DNA from: Aerolutibacter ruishenii
GTDB taxonomy: Bacteria > Pseudomonadota > Gammaproteobacteria > Xanthomonadales > Xanthomonadaceae
Assembly: GCF_007830115.1 (NCBI RefSeq)
Contig: NZ_VLKP01000006.1
Coordinates: 62,001-126,000 of the forward strand
Direction of reading: 5' to 3'
Length of the DNA stretch: 64,000 nucleotides
The position numbers and the translations under genes were made by a program. Position 1 is the first letter of the stretch. Each line of letters starts with the position of its first letter. A model generated the notes under the pieces. The model had not been told where the DNA came from. It saw only the letters and a list, made by a program, of their open reading frames with translations, and made no database searches. Positions 20,263-29,546 of the stretch are shown here, in pieces.

Positions 20263-20882
20263 GCAGTGCCGCCGATGGCTGGATCGCCGGCGTGGACGAA
20301 GCCGGACGCGGGCCGCTTGCCGGCCCCGTGGCCGTGGCTGCGGTCATCCTGGACCCGGCACGGCCCATCACCGGGCTGGATGACTCCAAGCGCCTGACCG
20401 AAGCGCGGCGCGAGCACCTGTTCCCGCAGATCCAGGCGCAGGCGGTCGCGTGGCACATCGAACTGGTCGAAGCCGACGAGATAGACCGCATCAACATCTT
20501 CCAGGCCACCATGGCAGGCATGGCACGTGCGCTGCGCGGCCTGCACGTGGCACCGTCGCTGGCGCGCATCGATGGCAACCGCCTGCCCCGCCACTTGCCC
20601 TGCGCCGCCGAGGCGCTGGTGGGCGGCGACCGCATCGACCCGGCGATCATGGCCGCGTCGATCCTCGCCAAGGTGGCCCGCGACCGGATCATGCATACCC
20701 TGCATGCGACGTGGCCGCAGTACGGCTTTGACGCGCACAAGGGTTACCCGACCCCGGCGCACCTGGCGGCGCTGCGGCAGCATGGCCCTTGTGCCCAGCA
20801 CCGCCGCAGCTTTGCGCCGGTGCGTGCATGCCTGGGGACGGGCGACGACCGCGTGCCCGGGTTCGCGCTTACTTCTCGATGA
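20259..20882 (+). CDS. rnhB: Ribonuclease HII
   Basis: Removes RNA from RNA-DNA hybrids and misincorporated ribonucleotides. It has 207 residues. The catalytic [12 protein letters not shown] motif begins near residue 14, DDSKRL follows, and the later Asp-containing [19 protein letters not shown] segment completes the active site. The start is GTG overlapping the lpxB stop. The 3' end overlaps the opposite-strand gene at 20869 by 14 bp. In many relatives dnaE would come next; here four accessory genes intervene. Confidence 0.95.
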   Translation: MSSAADGWIAGVDEAGRGPLAGPVAVAAVILDPARPITGLDDSKRLTEARREHLFPQIQAQAVAWHIELVEADEIDRINIFQATMAGMARALRGLHVAPSLARIDGNRLPRHLPCAAEALVGGDRIDPAIMAASILAKVARDRIMHTLHATWPQYGFDAHKGYPTPAHLAALRQHGPCAQHRRSFAPVRACLGTGDDRVPGFALTSR

Positions 20883-21231
20883 TGATGACCGGGTCGACGC
20901 CCTTGTCGCCGGACTGCACTTCATAGGAGAAGCGCTCTTCCGCCGAACCGGCCTGCGCTGCGGCGGACGCTGCGGGGCCCGGCGTGGCGATGATGGAGGC
21001 ACGGTACCGACCATCCTTCTTGTGTGCCTCCAGGCGCCTGTGCGGCGGGCCCGGCTGCGGCACGTGGCGCGCGAAATCAAGCACGAACAGCGGATCATGC
21101 CCGGACGCGTTCTGCCAGGTGATGCGCGCGCCCTGCTTGACGCGCAACTCGGCCGGTTCGGCCATCGGATTACCCTCGGCGTCGTACCGGATGATGACGA
21201 ATGCGTCCTTTGCCTGGTCTTCGCTACCCAT
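20869..21231 (-). CDS. Small beta-rich protein of unknown function, paired with the ToxR/TPR regulator
   Basis: Not assigned to a family. It has 120 residues, no signal peptide and no membrane segment. The ATG at 21231 follows a good GGAG ribosome binding site 6-7 nt upstream; a GTG just before it is too close to that site. The protein alternates hydrophobic residues in strand-like blocks: [38 protein letters not shown], and FSYEVQS with a DPVIIIEK end. This resembles an immunoglobulin- or cupredoxin-like beta sandwich, but a complete copper ligand set is not obvious. It starts 14 bp after the regulator stop, so the two are likely co-transcribed. Confidence 0.75.
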   Translation of the reverse strand: MGSEDQAKDAFVIIRYDAEGNPMAEPAELRVKQGARITWQNASGHDPLFVLDFARHVPQPGPPHRRLEAHKKDGRYRASIIATPGPAASAAAQAGSAEERFSYEVQSGDKGVDPVIIIEK

Positions 21232-21245
21232 CACGTGCTCCTCTG

Positions 21246-23567
21246 TCAGGCCTTCGGGGGCGGGGAGGATGCCGCGGGCGCCGGGCTGCCGGACGCCGCC
21301 TCGGCATCCATGCCCCGCAGCAGGGGTGACGTACGAATGCGCTCCAAGGGGACACCGGCCCTCAACGCCTGCCGCACCCGTTCGATCGCCCCGCCGCGGT
21401 CACCCATCCGGGCCAGGGTCTGCGCGGCGATGAATTCCACTTCGGCCGTCTCGGTGCCCATCGCGTCGGCGCGTGCCAACAGCTCGCGCACGCCATCGAC
21501 CTGGTCAAGGTTGGCCCGGTACCACGCGAGCTGCGCCGGTGCCATGGCGTCATCGCCCTTGAGCTTCATGTAGGCCTCGGCCATCGTCGCGGCGCGTGCA
21601 TAGGGCGAGCGGGCCTGCGCCGCGGTCGACGGGTCCGCGGCCAGGGCATCGCCGATGTTGCCCCAGAGGCGGTAATCGTCGGGCTCCAACTGGGCTGCAC
21701 GGCGATACAGTTCCGCGGCCTCGGTATAGGCCCGGTCCTCGAAGCGCAGACTGGCGAAATTGCTCAAGGCGCCATACGTGGGTTCGAGCGCCAGTGAGCG
21801 GCTGTACGCGTCGGCGGCTTGCGTGCGGCGGCCGGCCACGTGGTACACGCCGCCCAGGCTGCTCCACAGCTTGGCGCTGTCGGGCTGGAGCGTGGTTGCG
21901 ATTCGATAGGAGGCAATGGCCTTCTCGAGATCACCATTGAGATAGTGGTGGTATCCCAGCTCGCTATGCAGGTTGGCATCGCCAGGGCGCAACTGGTGCG
22001 CGCGTTCGTAGTAGTCCAGTGCCACGGGATTGTTGCCGAGGGCGGCCTGTGTCGCCGCCAGTCCGATATAGGCATCCGGCCGCAGGGCCTGGTCCTGCAA
22101 GGCGCGTGTGTAGTGCTCGATGGCCTGGGGGTAGTCCCCGCGCACCCGGTCAAGGTCGCCCATCGCCAGGCTCACCAGCAGCAGGTTCGGGTCCATGTGG
22201 GCCGCCCGGTCGCAGGCGGTACGGGCGCGGTTCAAGGCCGGTGCGTCGCGCGAGGACTCGAAGCGGCGGATCTCGACGCGGCAGATGCCGGCCTGGGCGC
22301 GCGCGAAGCCGGCGTCCTCCTTCAGGGCTTGCTTGAAGAAGGCTACCGCACGCCCCAGCGCCTGCTCACTGCGCGGCACGAGCAACTGCTGCACGCCTTT
22401 CAGATAGGCATCGTAGGCAGCAGTACTGACCGTGGGCTTGAGCCGACGCGACAGTTGCGGGCGGGAAGTAGGCAGCACGCCGACCAACGACTCCACCACC
22501 TTGCCGGCAATTTCGCTTTGCACCTCGAACACGCCGGCGGCTTCGCGCTCGTAACTGTGGGCCCAAAGGGTGTAGCCGGTGCCGACGTCGGTGAGTCGTG
22601 CGCTGATGCGGATGCGCTCGCCTTCGCGCCGCACCGTGGCATCCAGCACGGTGGCCACCCCCAGCGCGCGGCCGAGCGCGACCGGGTCCGACTCGGCGCG
22701 CCCGCGCGCGTCCGGCCCGAGGTGGGCGGCCACCTTCACCCCGGGGATGCCCGCCAGTGCATCGTGCATCTCCACCGCGAGGCCCTCGGCGAAGTAGCGG
22801 TCCTCCTGCGTGCTGCCCAGGCTGGTGAATGGCAGCACGGCCACGGATGCATCCGCGCGCGGCCCCGGCGGTCCGCCCCGTCCCAGCCACAACCAGCCGA
22901 GCACGCCCAGCAGGCCGGCGATGGCGATCACCGTAAACCAGCGCCAGCGGGGCTCGGGCATCCCGTCGATCCCGGCTTCCGGACCTGCCTCCCAACGCTG
23001 TGTGCCCACCGGCGGATCGGGACCGCTCGTGGACGGAGTCGTGCCATGCGGGCTCCATCGCCGCGGTTCCCCGCGGTCGGAGTCCGCCATCAGGAGTCCG
23101 GGAGACGCGGTGGCAGGCACCGCCGGCGGCGTGGGGACATCAGCCTCGACCGGGACCGCGCCGCGCGCTCCCGGGAGGCCGGCCGGTTCCGCCGATGGGG
23201 GTGCCTCCGGCGTGGACCCTGGTTCCAGCGTCCCGATGAACCGGTAGCCCAGCGCGTGCCGGGTCTGGATGAAACGGGGGTGCTGTGCGTCATCCCCAAG
23301 GGCCGCACGCAGTTGTGCGATGGCCCGCGTCAGTACCCCGGGGGTGACATGGCGGTGGCCCCAGACAACGTCCAGCAACTCGTCACGGGGTACCAGCGTC
23401 CCCGGTTGCCGCAGCAACGTGAGCAGTACCGTGAAGACCTTGGGCTCCACTGACACGGGCTGGCCGCCCCGGGTGAGGGTATGACCGGCGGCATCCACAA
23501 CGATGTCGGCGAAATGGTAGCGCTCGTCGCGGAAAACCTTGCCTGGCGGAGGATCGGGCGTCTCCAT
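21246..23567 (-). CDS. Membrane-anchored winged-helix (CadC/ToxR-like) regulator with TolB-like and TPR domains
   Basis: One-component regulator of 773 residues. The N-terminal OmpR/PhoB-type winged helix (about 12-115) has the usual wHTH core PKVFTVLLTLLRQPG, VTRGELLD-like LVPRDELLDVVWG and FIQTRHALGYRFIG. A Pro/Ala-rich linker leads to one transmembrane helix (about 205-228, FTVIAIAGLLGVLGWLWL). Beyond it come a domain resembling the TolB N-terminal region (VAVLPFTSLGSTQEDRYFAEGL) and then a long series of TPR helices (about 370-740), predicted to be periplasmic. The ATG at 23567 has AGG 9 nt upstream; GTG codons at 23570 and 23588 are alternatives. The signal and target genes are unknown; the downstream 120-residue gene is an obvious candidate partner. 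Confidence 0.88.
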   Translation of the reverse strand: METPDPPPGKVFRDERYHFADIVVDAAGHTLTRGGQPVSVEPKVFTVLLTLLRQPGTLVPRDELLDVVWGHRHVTPGVLTRAIAQLRAALGDDAQHPRFIQTRHALGYRFIGTLEPGSTPEAPPSAEPAGLPGARGAVPVEADVPTPPAVPATASPGLLMADSDRGEPRRWSPHGTTPSTSGPDPPVGTQRWEAGPEAGIDGMPEPRWRWFTVIAIAGLLGVLGWLWLGRGGPPGPRADASVAVLPFTSLGSTQEDRYFAEGLAVEMHDALAGIPGVKVAAHLGPDARGRAESDPVALGRALGVATVLDATVRREGERIRISARLTDVGTGYTLWAHSYEREAAGVFEVQSEIAGKVVESLVGVLPTSRPQLSRRLKPTVSTAAYDAYLKGVQQLLVPRSEQALGRAVAFFKQALKEDAGFARAQAGICRVEIRRFESSRDAPALNRARTACDRAAHMDPNLLLVSLAMGDLDRVRGDYPQAIEHYTRALQDQALRPDAYIGLAATQAALGNNPVALDYYERAHQLRPGDANLHSELGYHHYLNGDLEKAIASYRIATTLQPDSAKLWSSLGGVYHVAGRRTQAADAYSRSLALEPTYGALSNFASLRFEDRAYTEAAELYRRAAQLEPDDYRLWGNIGDALAADPSTAAQARSPYARAATMAEAYMKLKGDDAMAPAQLAWYRANLDQVDGVRELLARADAMGTETAEVEFIAAQTLARMGDRGGAIERVRQALRAGVPLERIRTSPLLRGMDAEAASGSPAPAASSPPPKA

Positions 23568-23708
23568 CACGAAAACCTCATGAGGCACTCATCAACCGAC
23601 TGGAACGCTGAGAGAAGCCACGGCCAGCCATCATGACCCTAACGCGGCGGCAGCCGGACACTGTCAGCACGCCGGATCCCCCGTGCCGCCGCCGAAGAGA
23701 GACCCAAC

Positions 23709-23927
23709 ATGAACACGATGACCGCCATTGCCGCCCACACTCCCGCCACTGCCCGCAGCTACACCCAGGCCCGCCGTGAGCGCCGGATCCAGGTGCAGGT
23801 CCCGCGGATGGAGCGCCGTCGCCTGCTGGAGGAACAGCAGGCCTCCCACGCGCTCGCCGCGCAGCTGCGGGACGTCCGTGAACACAGCTACCTGTCGGCG
23901 CAGCCGACTCGGTTCAGGGTGTTCTGA
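23709..23927 (+). CDS. Small basic protein of unknown function (72 residues)
   Basis: ORF of 72 residues divergent from the ToxR/TPR regulator, preceded by a GAGAGA sequence 7 nt before the ATG. The product is Arg/Gln/Glu-rich and probably helical in its centre (RMERRRLLEEQQASHALAAQL), with no Cys, signal peptide or known motif. Coding potential is uncertain, but it has a ribosome binding site and no overlap with another gene. It may be a target of the adjacent regulator; that is speculation. Confidence 0.45.
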   Translation: MNTMTAIAAHTPATARSYTQARRERRIQVQVPRMERRRLLEEQQASHALAAQLRDVREHSYLSAQPTRFRVF

Positions 23928-24108
23928 ATGCGCTGCCGGACCGTGGCCCATGGGGTAGTCGCCCGCCAACCCGGGCCCGGGACACGACAAACCGCCCACG
24001 ACAGCGCATAGTGTCGGTGCAGCGACCGGCCCCCGGGGCCGGCCGCGGTCGCGCGACATGCCGGCCGCCACGCGACCTAGCCCCCAGGCCGGATCGAGGA
24101 GGTGTGCC

Positions 24109-24735
24109 ATGCGCCTTTCCGCCCCTACTCCGACCCCGGATCCGCTGCCCTACGACACCTGGACCGGTGCGAGTAACGATTTGCGGGCCAAGCTGCAGTT
24201 GAGCCCAACCGCCATCGCCGGGTTCGATGCCCTGCTGCACGAACTTCACCCCGACGCCGCGCGCGTTGAGCCCGACCGTCTGTACCGGCTGGTCAACTGG
24301 CTGCTCACGCTGCCCGATGAAACCGCGCGCGACGTGCTCGAACGCCGGCTGCAGCGCATCGATGAATTGCGGATGATGCTGCTCGACCCCGACTGGGATG
24401 CCCATCCTGCGCTGTCCGCGCGCCTGCGCAAGCTGCTCGACTACATCGACCGCGACGACGACCTCATCGCCGACCACGAGCCGCTGCTGGGCCTGCTGGA
24501 TGACGTGTTGCTGATCGAACTGGCGTGGCCCGCATTCGCCGATGAAGCCGAGGAGTACCTGGATTTCAGCGCGTATCGCGCCGAGGAGCACCCCACGGGC
24601 AGTGGCGACGACCAGCGGGCCGCGTGGATTCGCGACCGGCTGGCTGAAATCGCCCTGTGGCGTCACAAGCTGCGGGTCAACGAAAGCCACTACGTGCACC
24701 GGGGCCATCCAGAAGATCCGTTCAAGGTGGTCTGA
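24109..24735 (+). CDS. DUF1232 (YkvA-like) protein
   Basis: Protein of 208 residues with a very good AGGAGGTG ribosome binding site before the ATG at 24109; a longer reading from 24058 is rejected for that reason. Residues about 108-145 contain DYIDRDDDLIADHEPLLG followed by LLDDVLLIELAW, which resembles the DUF1232/YkvA motif (Pro/Asp-rich turn, Gly-x-x-Asp-Asp, then a hydrophobic helix). The preceding part is helical, with a Leu/Arg-rich segment (RDVLERRLQRIDELRMMLLD). The function of DUF1232 proteins is not established. It is the last gene of the accessory block before dnaE. Confidence 0.72.
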   Translation: MRLSAPTPTPDPLPYDTWTGASNDLRAKLQLSPTAIAGFDALLHELHPDAARVEPDRLYRLVNWLLTLPDETARDVLERRLQRIDELRMMLLDPDWDAHPALSARLRKLLDYIDRDDDLIADHEPLLGLLDDVLLIELAWPAFADEAEEYLDFSAYRAEEHPTGSGDDQRAAWIRDRLAEIALWRHKLRVNESHYVHRGHPEDPFKVV

Positions 24736-24846
24736 TCGAGACCACTGCCGCGGAGCTGGGATACCCCGCATGCGACGGGGCCGATGCGTTGCGGACCGCA
24801 GCTGGACCAGTGCCAGGAATGAACACGTGCCCGCCCTGTCAAGGCC

Positions 24847-24874
24847 TTGCCCGCGCGGCTGGGCCTGATACCCT
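24847..24874 (+). promoter_or_regulatory. Possible dnaE promoter
   Basis: TTGCCC (24847-24852) and TACCCT (24869-24874) with 16-bp spacing, 25 bp before the dnaE ATG. The -10 hexamer matches poorly, so this is tentative. The remainder of the 163-bp gap after the DUF1232 gene shows nothing else. Confidence 0.3.
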
Positions 24875-24898
24875 GCGGGTTGCACCTCCGGTTGCCGC

Positions 24899-27800
24899 AT
24901 GCCCGCACGTTTCGCCCACCTGCACCTGCACAGCGAGTACTCGCTCGCCGACTCGACGATCCGCATCGGCGAGCTGGTGAAACGCTGCGCGATGCTGCGC
25001 CAGCCCGCCGTGGCGCTGACCGACATCAACAACCTCTTCGCCGCGGTGAAGTTCGTCAAGGCGTGCGAAGGCGCCGGCATCAAGCCGATCCTCGGTGCCG
25101 ACATCGGCCTGGCCGACGGCAACGAGGCCCCGTCGCGCATGACCCTGCTGTGCCGCGACCACGGTGGCTACCTCACCCTGTCGCGCCTGCTCACGCGGAT
25201 GTGGATGGAAGGCCACCGCACCGACGGCGTGGCGATGCGCCCGGAATGGCTGCGCGAGGACAACGAAGGCCTGTTCGCACTGGTCGGCCGCGGCAGCCTG
25301 GCCGGTCGCCTGGCCACCGGCAACCGCCACGAACTGGCCGAAGCCTGGCTGGCCGACTGGAAGGGCGAGCTGGGCGACCGCCTGCACCTGGAACTGACCC
25401 GCACCGGCCGCGAGGGCGAAGAGGCGTTCAACAACTTCGCGCTACATGCCTCCACCACGCGCGGCATCCCGGTGGTGGCGAGCAATGATGCGCGCTTCCT
25501 CGACCGCGACGGCTTCGAGGCGCACGAGGCGCGCGTGTGCATTGCCTCGGGCCGCGTGCTGGACGACCCCAAGCGCCCCAAGGACTACAGCGCCGAGCAG
25601 TACCTCAAGTCATCCGAGGAGATGGCCGAGCTGTTCGCCGACGTGCCCGACGCGATCGACAACGCCATCGCACTGGCCACCCGCTGCAATGTCGAGATGC
25701 ACCTGGGCACCTACTACCTGCCCGCGTTCCCGGTGCCGGACGACCACACCATCGAGTCGTGGCTGCGCAGCCAGTCGCGCGACGGCTTGGCCGCCCGGCT
25801 GAAAAAGGCTCCGCTCGCGCCCGGCAAGACCCGCGAGGACTACGATGCGCGCCTGGAAACCGAGCTGGACGTCATCATCAAGATGGGGTTCCCCGGCTAC
25901 TTCCTGATCGTGGCGGACTTCATCAACTGGGGTAAGCAGCACGACATCCCGGTCGGCCCCGGCCGCGGTTCGGGCGCAGGCTCTCTGGTGGCGTGGGCGC
26001 TGGGCATCACCGACCTGGACCCGCTGCCGTACGACCTGCTGTTCGAGCGCTTCCTCAACCCCGAACGCGTGTCGATGCCCGACTTCGACATCGACTTCTG
26101 CATGGACCGCCGCGACGAGGTCATCGACTACGTCGCGCGCAAATACGGCCGCGACCGCGTCAGCCAGATCATCACCTACGGCACCATGGCGGCGAAGGCG
26201 GTGGTGCGCGACAGCGGCCGCGTGCTGGGCCACCCGTACGGCATGGTCGACGGCATCGCCAAGCTGATCCCCAACACGCTGGGCATCAGCCTGGACGATG
26301 CGCTGGGCGAAAGCGAGGCGGCGAAGAAGAATCCGGACCTCGCTTCATCCGACCTGATCGAGCGTTACCGCACCGAAGACGACGTGCGCGACCTGCTCGA
26401 CCTGGCGCGCAGCCTGGAAGACCTGACCCGCAACGCCGGCAAGCACGCCGGTGGCGTGGTGATCGCGCCCTCGCCGCTGAGCGACTTCTGCCCGCTGTTC
26501 GCCGAACACGACGGCGAGGGCCGCGGCAAGAGTCCGGTCACGCAGTTCGACAAGGACGACGTCGAGTCGGTCGGCCTGGTCAAGTTCGACTTCCTCGGCC
26601 TGCGCACGCTCACGATCATCGACTGGGCGGTGAAGGCGATCAACAAGCGCCGCATGGCCGCCGGCGAAGACGCGCTGGACATCACCGCGCTGCCGCTGGA
26701 CGACGCGGACACCTACAAGCTGTTCGCGCGCGGCGACACCGTCGCGGTCTTCCAGTTCGAATCGCGCGGCATGCGCGAGCTGCTCAAGCGCGCGATGCCC
26801 GACGTGTTCGAGGACATCATCGCGCTGGCCGCGCTGTTCCGCCCGGGTCCGCTGGGCTCGGGGATGGACAAGGAATGGTGCGACCGCAAGCACGGCCATA
26901 CCGAGGTCACCTACCCGCACGAGTCGCTGGAGCCGGTGCTGGGCCCGACCTACGGCGTCATCGTGTACCAGGAACAGGTGATGCAGATCGCGCAGGTGCT
27001 GGCCGGCTACTCGCTGGGCGGCGCCGACATGCTGCGTCGCGCGATGGGCAAGAAAAAGCCCGAAGAGATGGCGAAGGAGCGCGCCAAGTTCGAGAGCGGT
27101 TGCGCCGAACGCGGCATCCCGGCCAGCCAGGCCACGCCCATCTTCGACCTGATGGAGAAGTTCGCCGAGTACGGCTTCAACAAGTCGCACTCGGCCGCGT
27201 ACGCGCTGGTCGCGTACCAGACCGCGTGGCTGAAGAACTACTACCCCGCCGAGTTCATGGCCGCCACGTGCTCGTCCGACATGGACAACACCGACAAGGT
27301 GGTGAACTTCCTCGACGAGGCGCGGGTGATGGGGCTGGACGTGCTGCCGCCGCATGTCAACGCCTCCGAGTACATGTTCGAAGCCGTTGAGCCGCGGGTG
27401 ATCCGCTACGGCATCGGCGGCGTGAAGGGCGTGGGCCGCGGCGTGTGCGAGGCCATCGTCGATGCACGCCGCGCTGGCGGCCCGTTCAACGACCTGCTCG
27501 ATTTCTGCAAGCGCGTGGACAGCACCAAACTCAATCGCCGCGCGCTGGAGGCGCTGGTCAACGCCGGCGCGCTGGATGGCCTCGCGAAGAACCGCGCCAG
27601 CCTGATGCTGCAGCTGCCCGAGGTGCTCAAGGCCACCGACCAGATCGCCAAGGAAAAGGCCGCCGGCCAAGTGTCGCTGTTCGGCGGCATGGAAGCGGCC
27701 GCGCCCGCCCTGCACCTGGACCTGCCGGAAACCGACGAGATGCCGCTGGGCCAGTTGCTGGCCGGCGAGCACGCCACGCTGGGCCAGTACCTCAGCGGCC

Positions 27801-28423
27801 ACCCCTTCGACCCGTACCGCGAGGAAGTGCGCGGGCTGGTCGGCCACGACCTCGCTGGGCTGGAGACCATCTGGGCCAACCGCCCGGAGCCGGCACGCGG
27901 CAGCTGGCGCCAGGAAGTGGAAACCGTGGTCGCCGGCCAAGTCGTGGGCCTGCGCAAGAAGGGCGACAGCCAGATGTTCGTGCAGATCGAGGACGGCCGC
28001 GGCCGCATCGAGTGCGCGTTCTTCGGCGAGACCTATTCCGAGTTCGCGCAGATGCTGGTGCGCGACCGCCTGCTGGTGGTCCAGGGTGGCCTGCGCGAGG
28101 ACAGTTTCAGTGGCGGCTTCGCGCTCAAGGCCAACCGGTGCTGGGATTTTGCCCAGGTGTGCGCGCGGCATGCGCAACGCGTGGCCCTGCGTTTGGATCT
28201 GCGCGTGCCGGGCACGTGGCAGCGGGTCAACGCCGTGCTGGACAAACAGCGCCCCGGGCAGACGCCGCTGCGGCTGGATCTGCTGGTGCCCGGCGCGGCG
28301 GGCATGGTGGACATCAACGGCACCCACTCGATCCGCGTGGATGCGGACCTGGCCGGCACCCTGCGCGCGACGCCGGGCGTGCGCACGGTGAAGGTGCAGC
28401 TGGCCAAGCCCTGGGCGCATTGA
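24899..28423 (+). CDS. dnaE: DNA polymerase III subunit alpha
   Basis: Replicative polymerase catalytic subunit, 1174 residues (E. coli 1160). The N-terminal PHP domain begins with FAHLHLHSEYSLAD. Polymerase-domain motifs include GPGRGSGAGSLVAWALGITD and the catalytic Asp motif MPDFDIDFCMDRR (about 393-405). The fingers region has YGFNKSHSAAYALVAYQTAW, followed by a helix-hairpin-helix segment and a C-terminal OB-fold (VAGQVVGLRKKGDSQMFVQI). It is followed 97 bp later by accA, the conserved neighbour. Confidence 0.98.
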   Translation: MPARFAHLHLHSEYSLADSTIRIGELVKRCAMLRQPAVALTDINNLFAAVKFVKACEGAGIKPILGADIGLADGNEAPSRMTLLCRDHGGYLTLSRLLTRMWMEGHRTDGVAMRPEWLREDNEGLFALVGRGSLAGRLATGNRHELAEAWLADWKGELGDRLHLELTRTGREGEEAFNNFALHASTTRGIPVVASNDARFLDRDGFEAHEARVCIASGRVLDDPKRPKDYSAEQYLKSSEEMAELFADVPDAIDNAIALATRCNVEMHLGTYYLPAFPVPDDHTIESWLRSQSRDGLAARLKKAPLAPGKTREDYDARLETELDVIIKMGFPGYFLIVADFINWGKQHDIPVGPGRGSGAGSLVAWALGITDLDPLPYDLLFERFLNPERVSMPDFDIDFCMDRRDEVIDYVARKYGRDRVSQIITYGTMAAKAVVRDSGRVLGHPYGMVDGIAKLIPNTLGISLDDALGESEAAKKNPDLASSDLIERYRTEDDVRDLLDLARSLEDLTRNAGKHAGGVVIAPSPLSDFCPLFAEHDGEGRGKSPVTQFDKDDVESVGLVKFDFLGLRTLTIIDWAVKAINKRRMAAGEDALDITALPLDDADTYKLFARGDTVAVFQFESRGMRELLKRAMPDVFEDIIALAALFRPGPLGSGMDKEWCDRKHGHTEVTYPHESLEPVLGPTYGVIVYQEQVMQIAQVLAGYSLGGADMLRRAMGKKKPEEMAKERAKFESGCAERGIPASQATPIFDLMEKFAEYGFNKSHSAAYALVAYQTAWLKNYYPAEFMAATCSSDMDNTDKVVNFLDEARVMGLDVLPPHVNASEYMFEAVEPRVIRYGIGGVKGVGRGVCEAIVDARRAGGPFNDLLDFCKRVDSTKLNRRALEALVNAGALDGLAKNRASLMLQLPEVLKATDQIAKEKAAGQVSLFGGMEAAAPALHLDLPETDEMPLGQLLAGEHATLGQYLSGHPFDPYREEVRGLVGHDLAGLETIWANRPEPARGSWRQEVETVVAGQVVGLRKKGDSQMFVQIEDGRGRIECAFFGETYSEFAQMLVRDRLLVVQGGLREDSFSGGFALKANRCWDFAQVCARHAQRVALRLDLRVPGTWQRVNAVLDKQRPGQTPLRLDLLVPGAAGMVDINGTHSIRVDADLAGTLRATPGVRTVKVQLAKPWAH

Positions 28424-28520
28424 GCCGCGCATCACACCACACGCCTCGGTACGTTGCCCCCCCTTCGGCTAGACTGTCGGCCTTCCCGGCAGCCGGCCTG
28501 CCAAAAGCACGGCCCACCGC

Positions 28521-29483
28521 ATGAATCCGAACTACCTCGATTTCGAGCAGCCCATCGCCGACCTTGAATCCAAGATCAAGGAACTGCGCGATTCCGCCCA
28601 CAACGGTGCCTCGGTCAACGTGGACGCCGAAGTCCACGCCCTGCAGGAAAAGCTGCGCAAGCGCACCGCGCAGATCTTCCGCGACCTGAGCCCGTGGCAG
28701 GTGTCGCAGTTGTCGCGCCACCCCGCGCGGCCGTACACCCTGGATTACCTGCGCGAGATCTGCGACGAGTTCCAGGAGCTCGCCGGTGACCGCGCCTTCG
28801 CCAACGACAACGCCATCGTCGGCGGCCTGGCCCGCATCAACGGGCGCAGCGTGGTGGTGATCGGCCATGAGAAGGGCCGCGACACCAAGACCAAGATCAA
28901 GCGCAACTTCGGCATGCCCAAGCCCGAGGGTTACCGCAAGGCGCTGCGCCTGATGAAGCTGGCCGAGCGCTTCGAACTGCCGCTGCTGACCTTCATCGAC
29001 ACCGCGGGCGCATGGCCGGGCATCGATGCCGAGGAGCGCGGCCAGTCCGAGGCCATCGCCCGCAACCTGATGGAAATGGCCGAGCTGAAGATCCCGGTGA
29101 TCTGCACCGTGATTGGCGAAGGCGGTTCCGGCGGCGCACTGGCCATTGGCGTGGGCGACCGCACGGTCATGCTGGAATACAGCACCTATTCGGTGATCAC
29201 CCCGGAAGGCTGCGCCTCGATCCTGTGGAAGACCGCCGACAAGGCCAAGGACGCCGCCGAGCAGCTGGGCATGACTGCCCGCCGCCTGCACTCGCTGGGG
29301 CTGGTGGACAAGGTGGTGCGCGAACCGACCGGCGGTGCGCACCGCAACCCGAAGCAGATGGCCAAGCGCCTGAAGGCCGTGCTGCTCAACGAACTGGACG
29401 CGCTGGACGACGTGCCGGTACCGGAGCTGCTGCAGCGACGGTATCAGCGCCTGCGCGGTTATGGGGCATACGAGGCGGCCTGA
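28521..29483 (+). CDS. accA: Acetyl-CoA carboxylase, carboxyltransferase subunit alpha
   Basis: With AccD it forms the carboxyltransferase that makes malonyl-CoA. It has 320 residues (E. coli 319). It starts [19 protein letters not shown] and contains [35 protein letters not shown] and the [14 protein letters not shown] segment. A TAGACT sequence at 28470-28475 is a plausible -10 for its own promoter. An intrinsic terminator follows, shared with the convergent Old Yellow Enzyme gene. Confidence 0.98.
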   Translation: MNPNYLDFEQPIADLESKIKELRDSAHNGASVNVDAEVHALQEKLRKRTAQIFRDLSPWQVSQLSRHPARPYTLDYLREICDEFQELAGDRAFANDNAIVGGLARINGRSVVVIGHEKGRDTKTKIKRNFGMPKPEGYRKALRLMKLAERFELPLLTFIDTAGAWPGIDAEERGQSEAIARNLMEMAELKIPVICTVIGEGGSGGALAIGVGDRTVMLEYSTYSVITPEGCASILWKTADKAKDAAEQLGMTARRLHSLGLVDKVVREPTGGAHRNPKQMAKRLKAVLLNELDALDDVPVPELLQRRYQRLRGYGAYEAA

Positions 29484-29517
29484 ACCCGCCTGACCGCGAA
29501 GCTTGAAGCGAACCAGG

Positions 29518-29543
29518 AAAACCGCGCCCCAAGGCGCGGTTTT
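29518..29543. terminator. Bidirectional terminator between accA and the OYE gene
   Basis: Stem AAAACCGCGCC / GGCGCGGTTTT (29518-29528, 29533-29543) with a CCAA loop. The A-run on one side and T-run on the other allow it to end transcription from both convergent genes. Confidence 0.9.
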
Positions 29544-29546
29544 TCG

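Noticed and set aside
23914-25140. A 408-codon minus-strand open frame spanning the DUF1232 gene and the dnaE start.
   Set aside because: It overlaps genes with strong ribosome binding sites and conserved domains; its own sequence shows no motif.
26345-28435. A 696-codon open frame antisense to dnaE.
   Set aside because: No recognisable motifs, biased composition, and complete overlap with the DNA polymerase III alpha gene.
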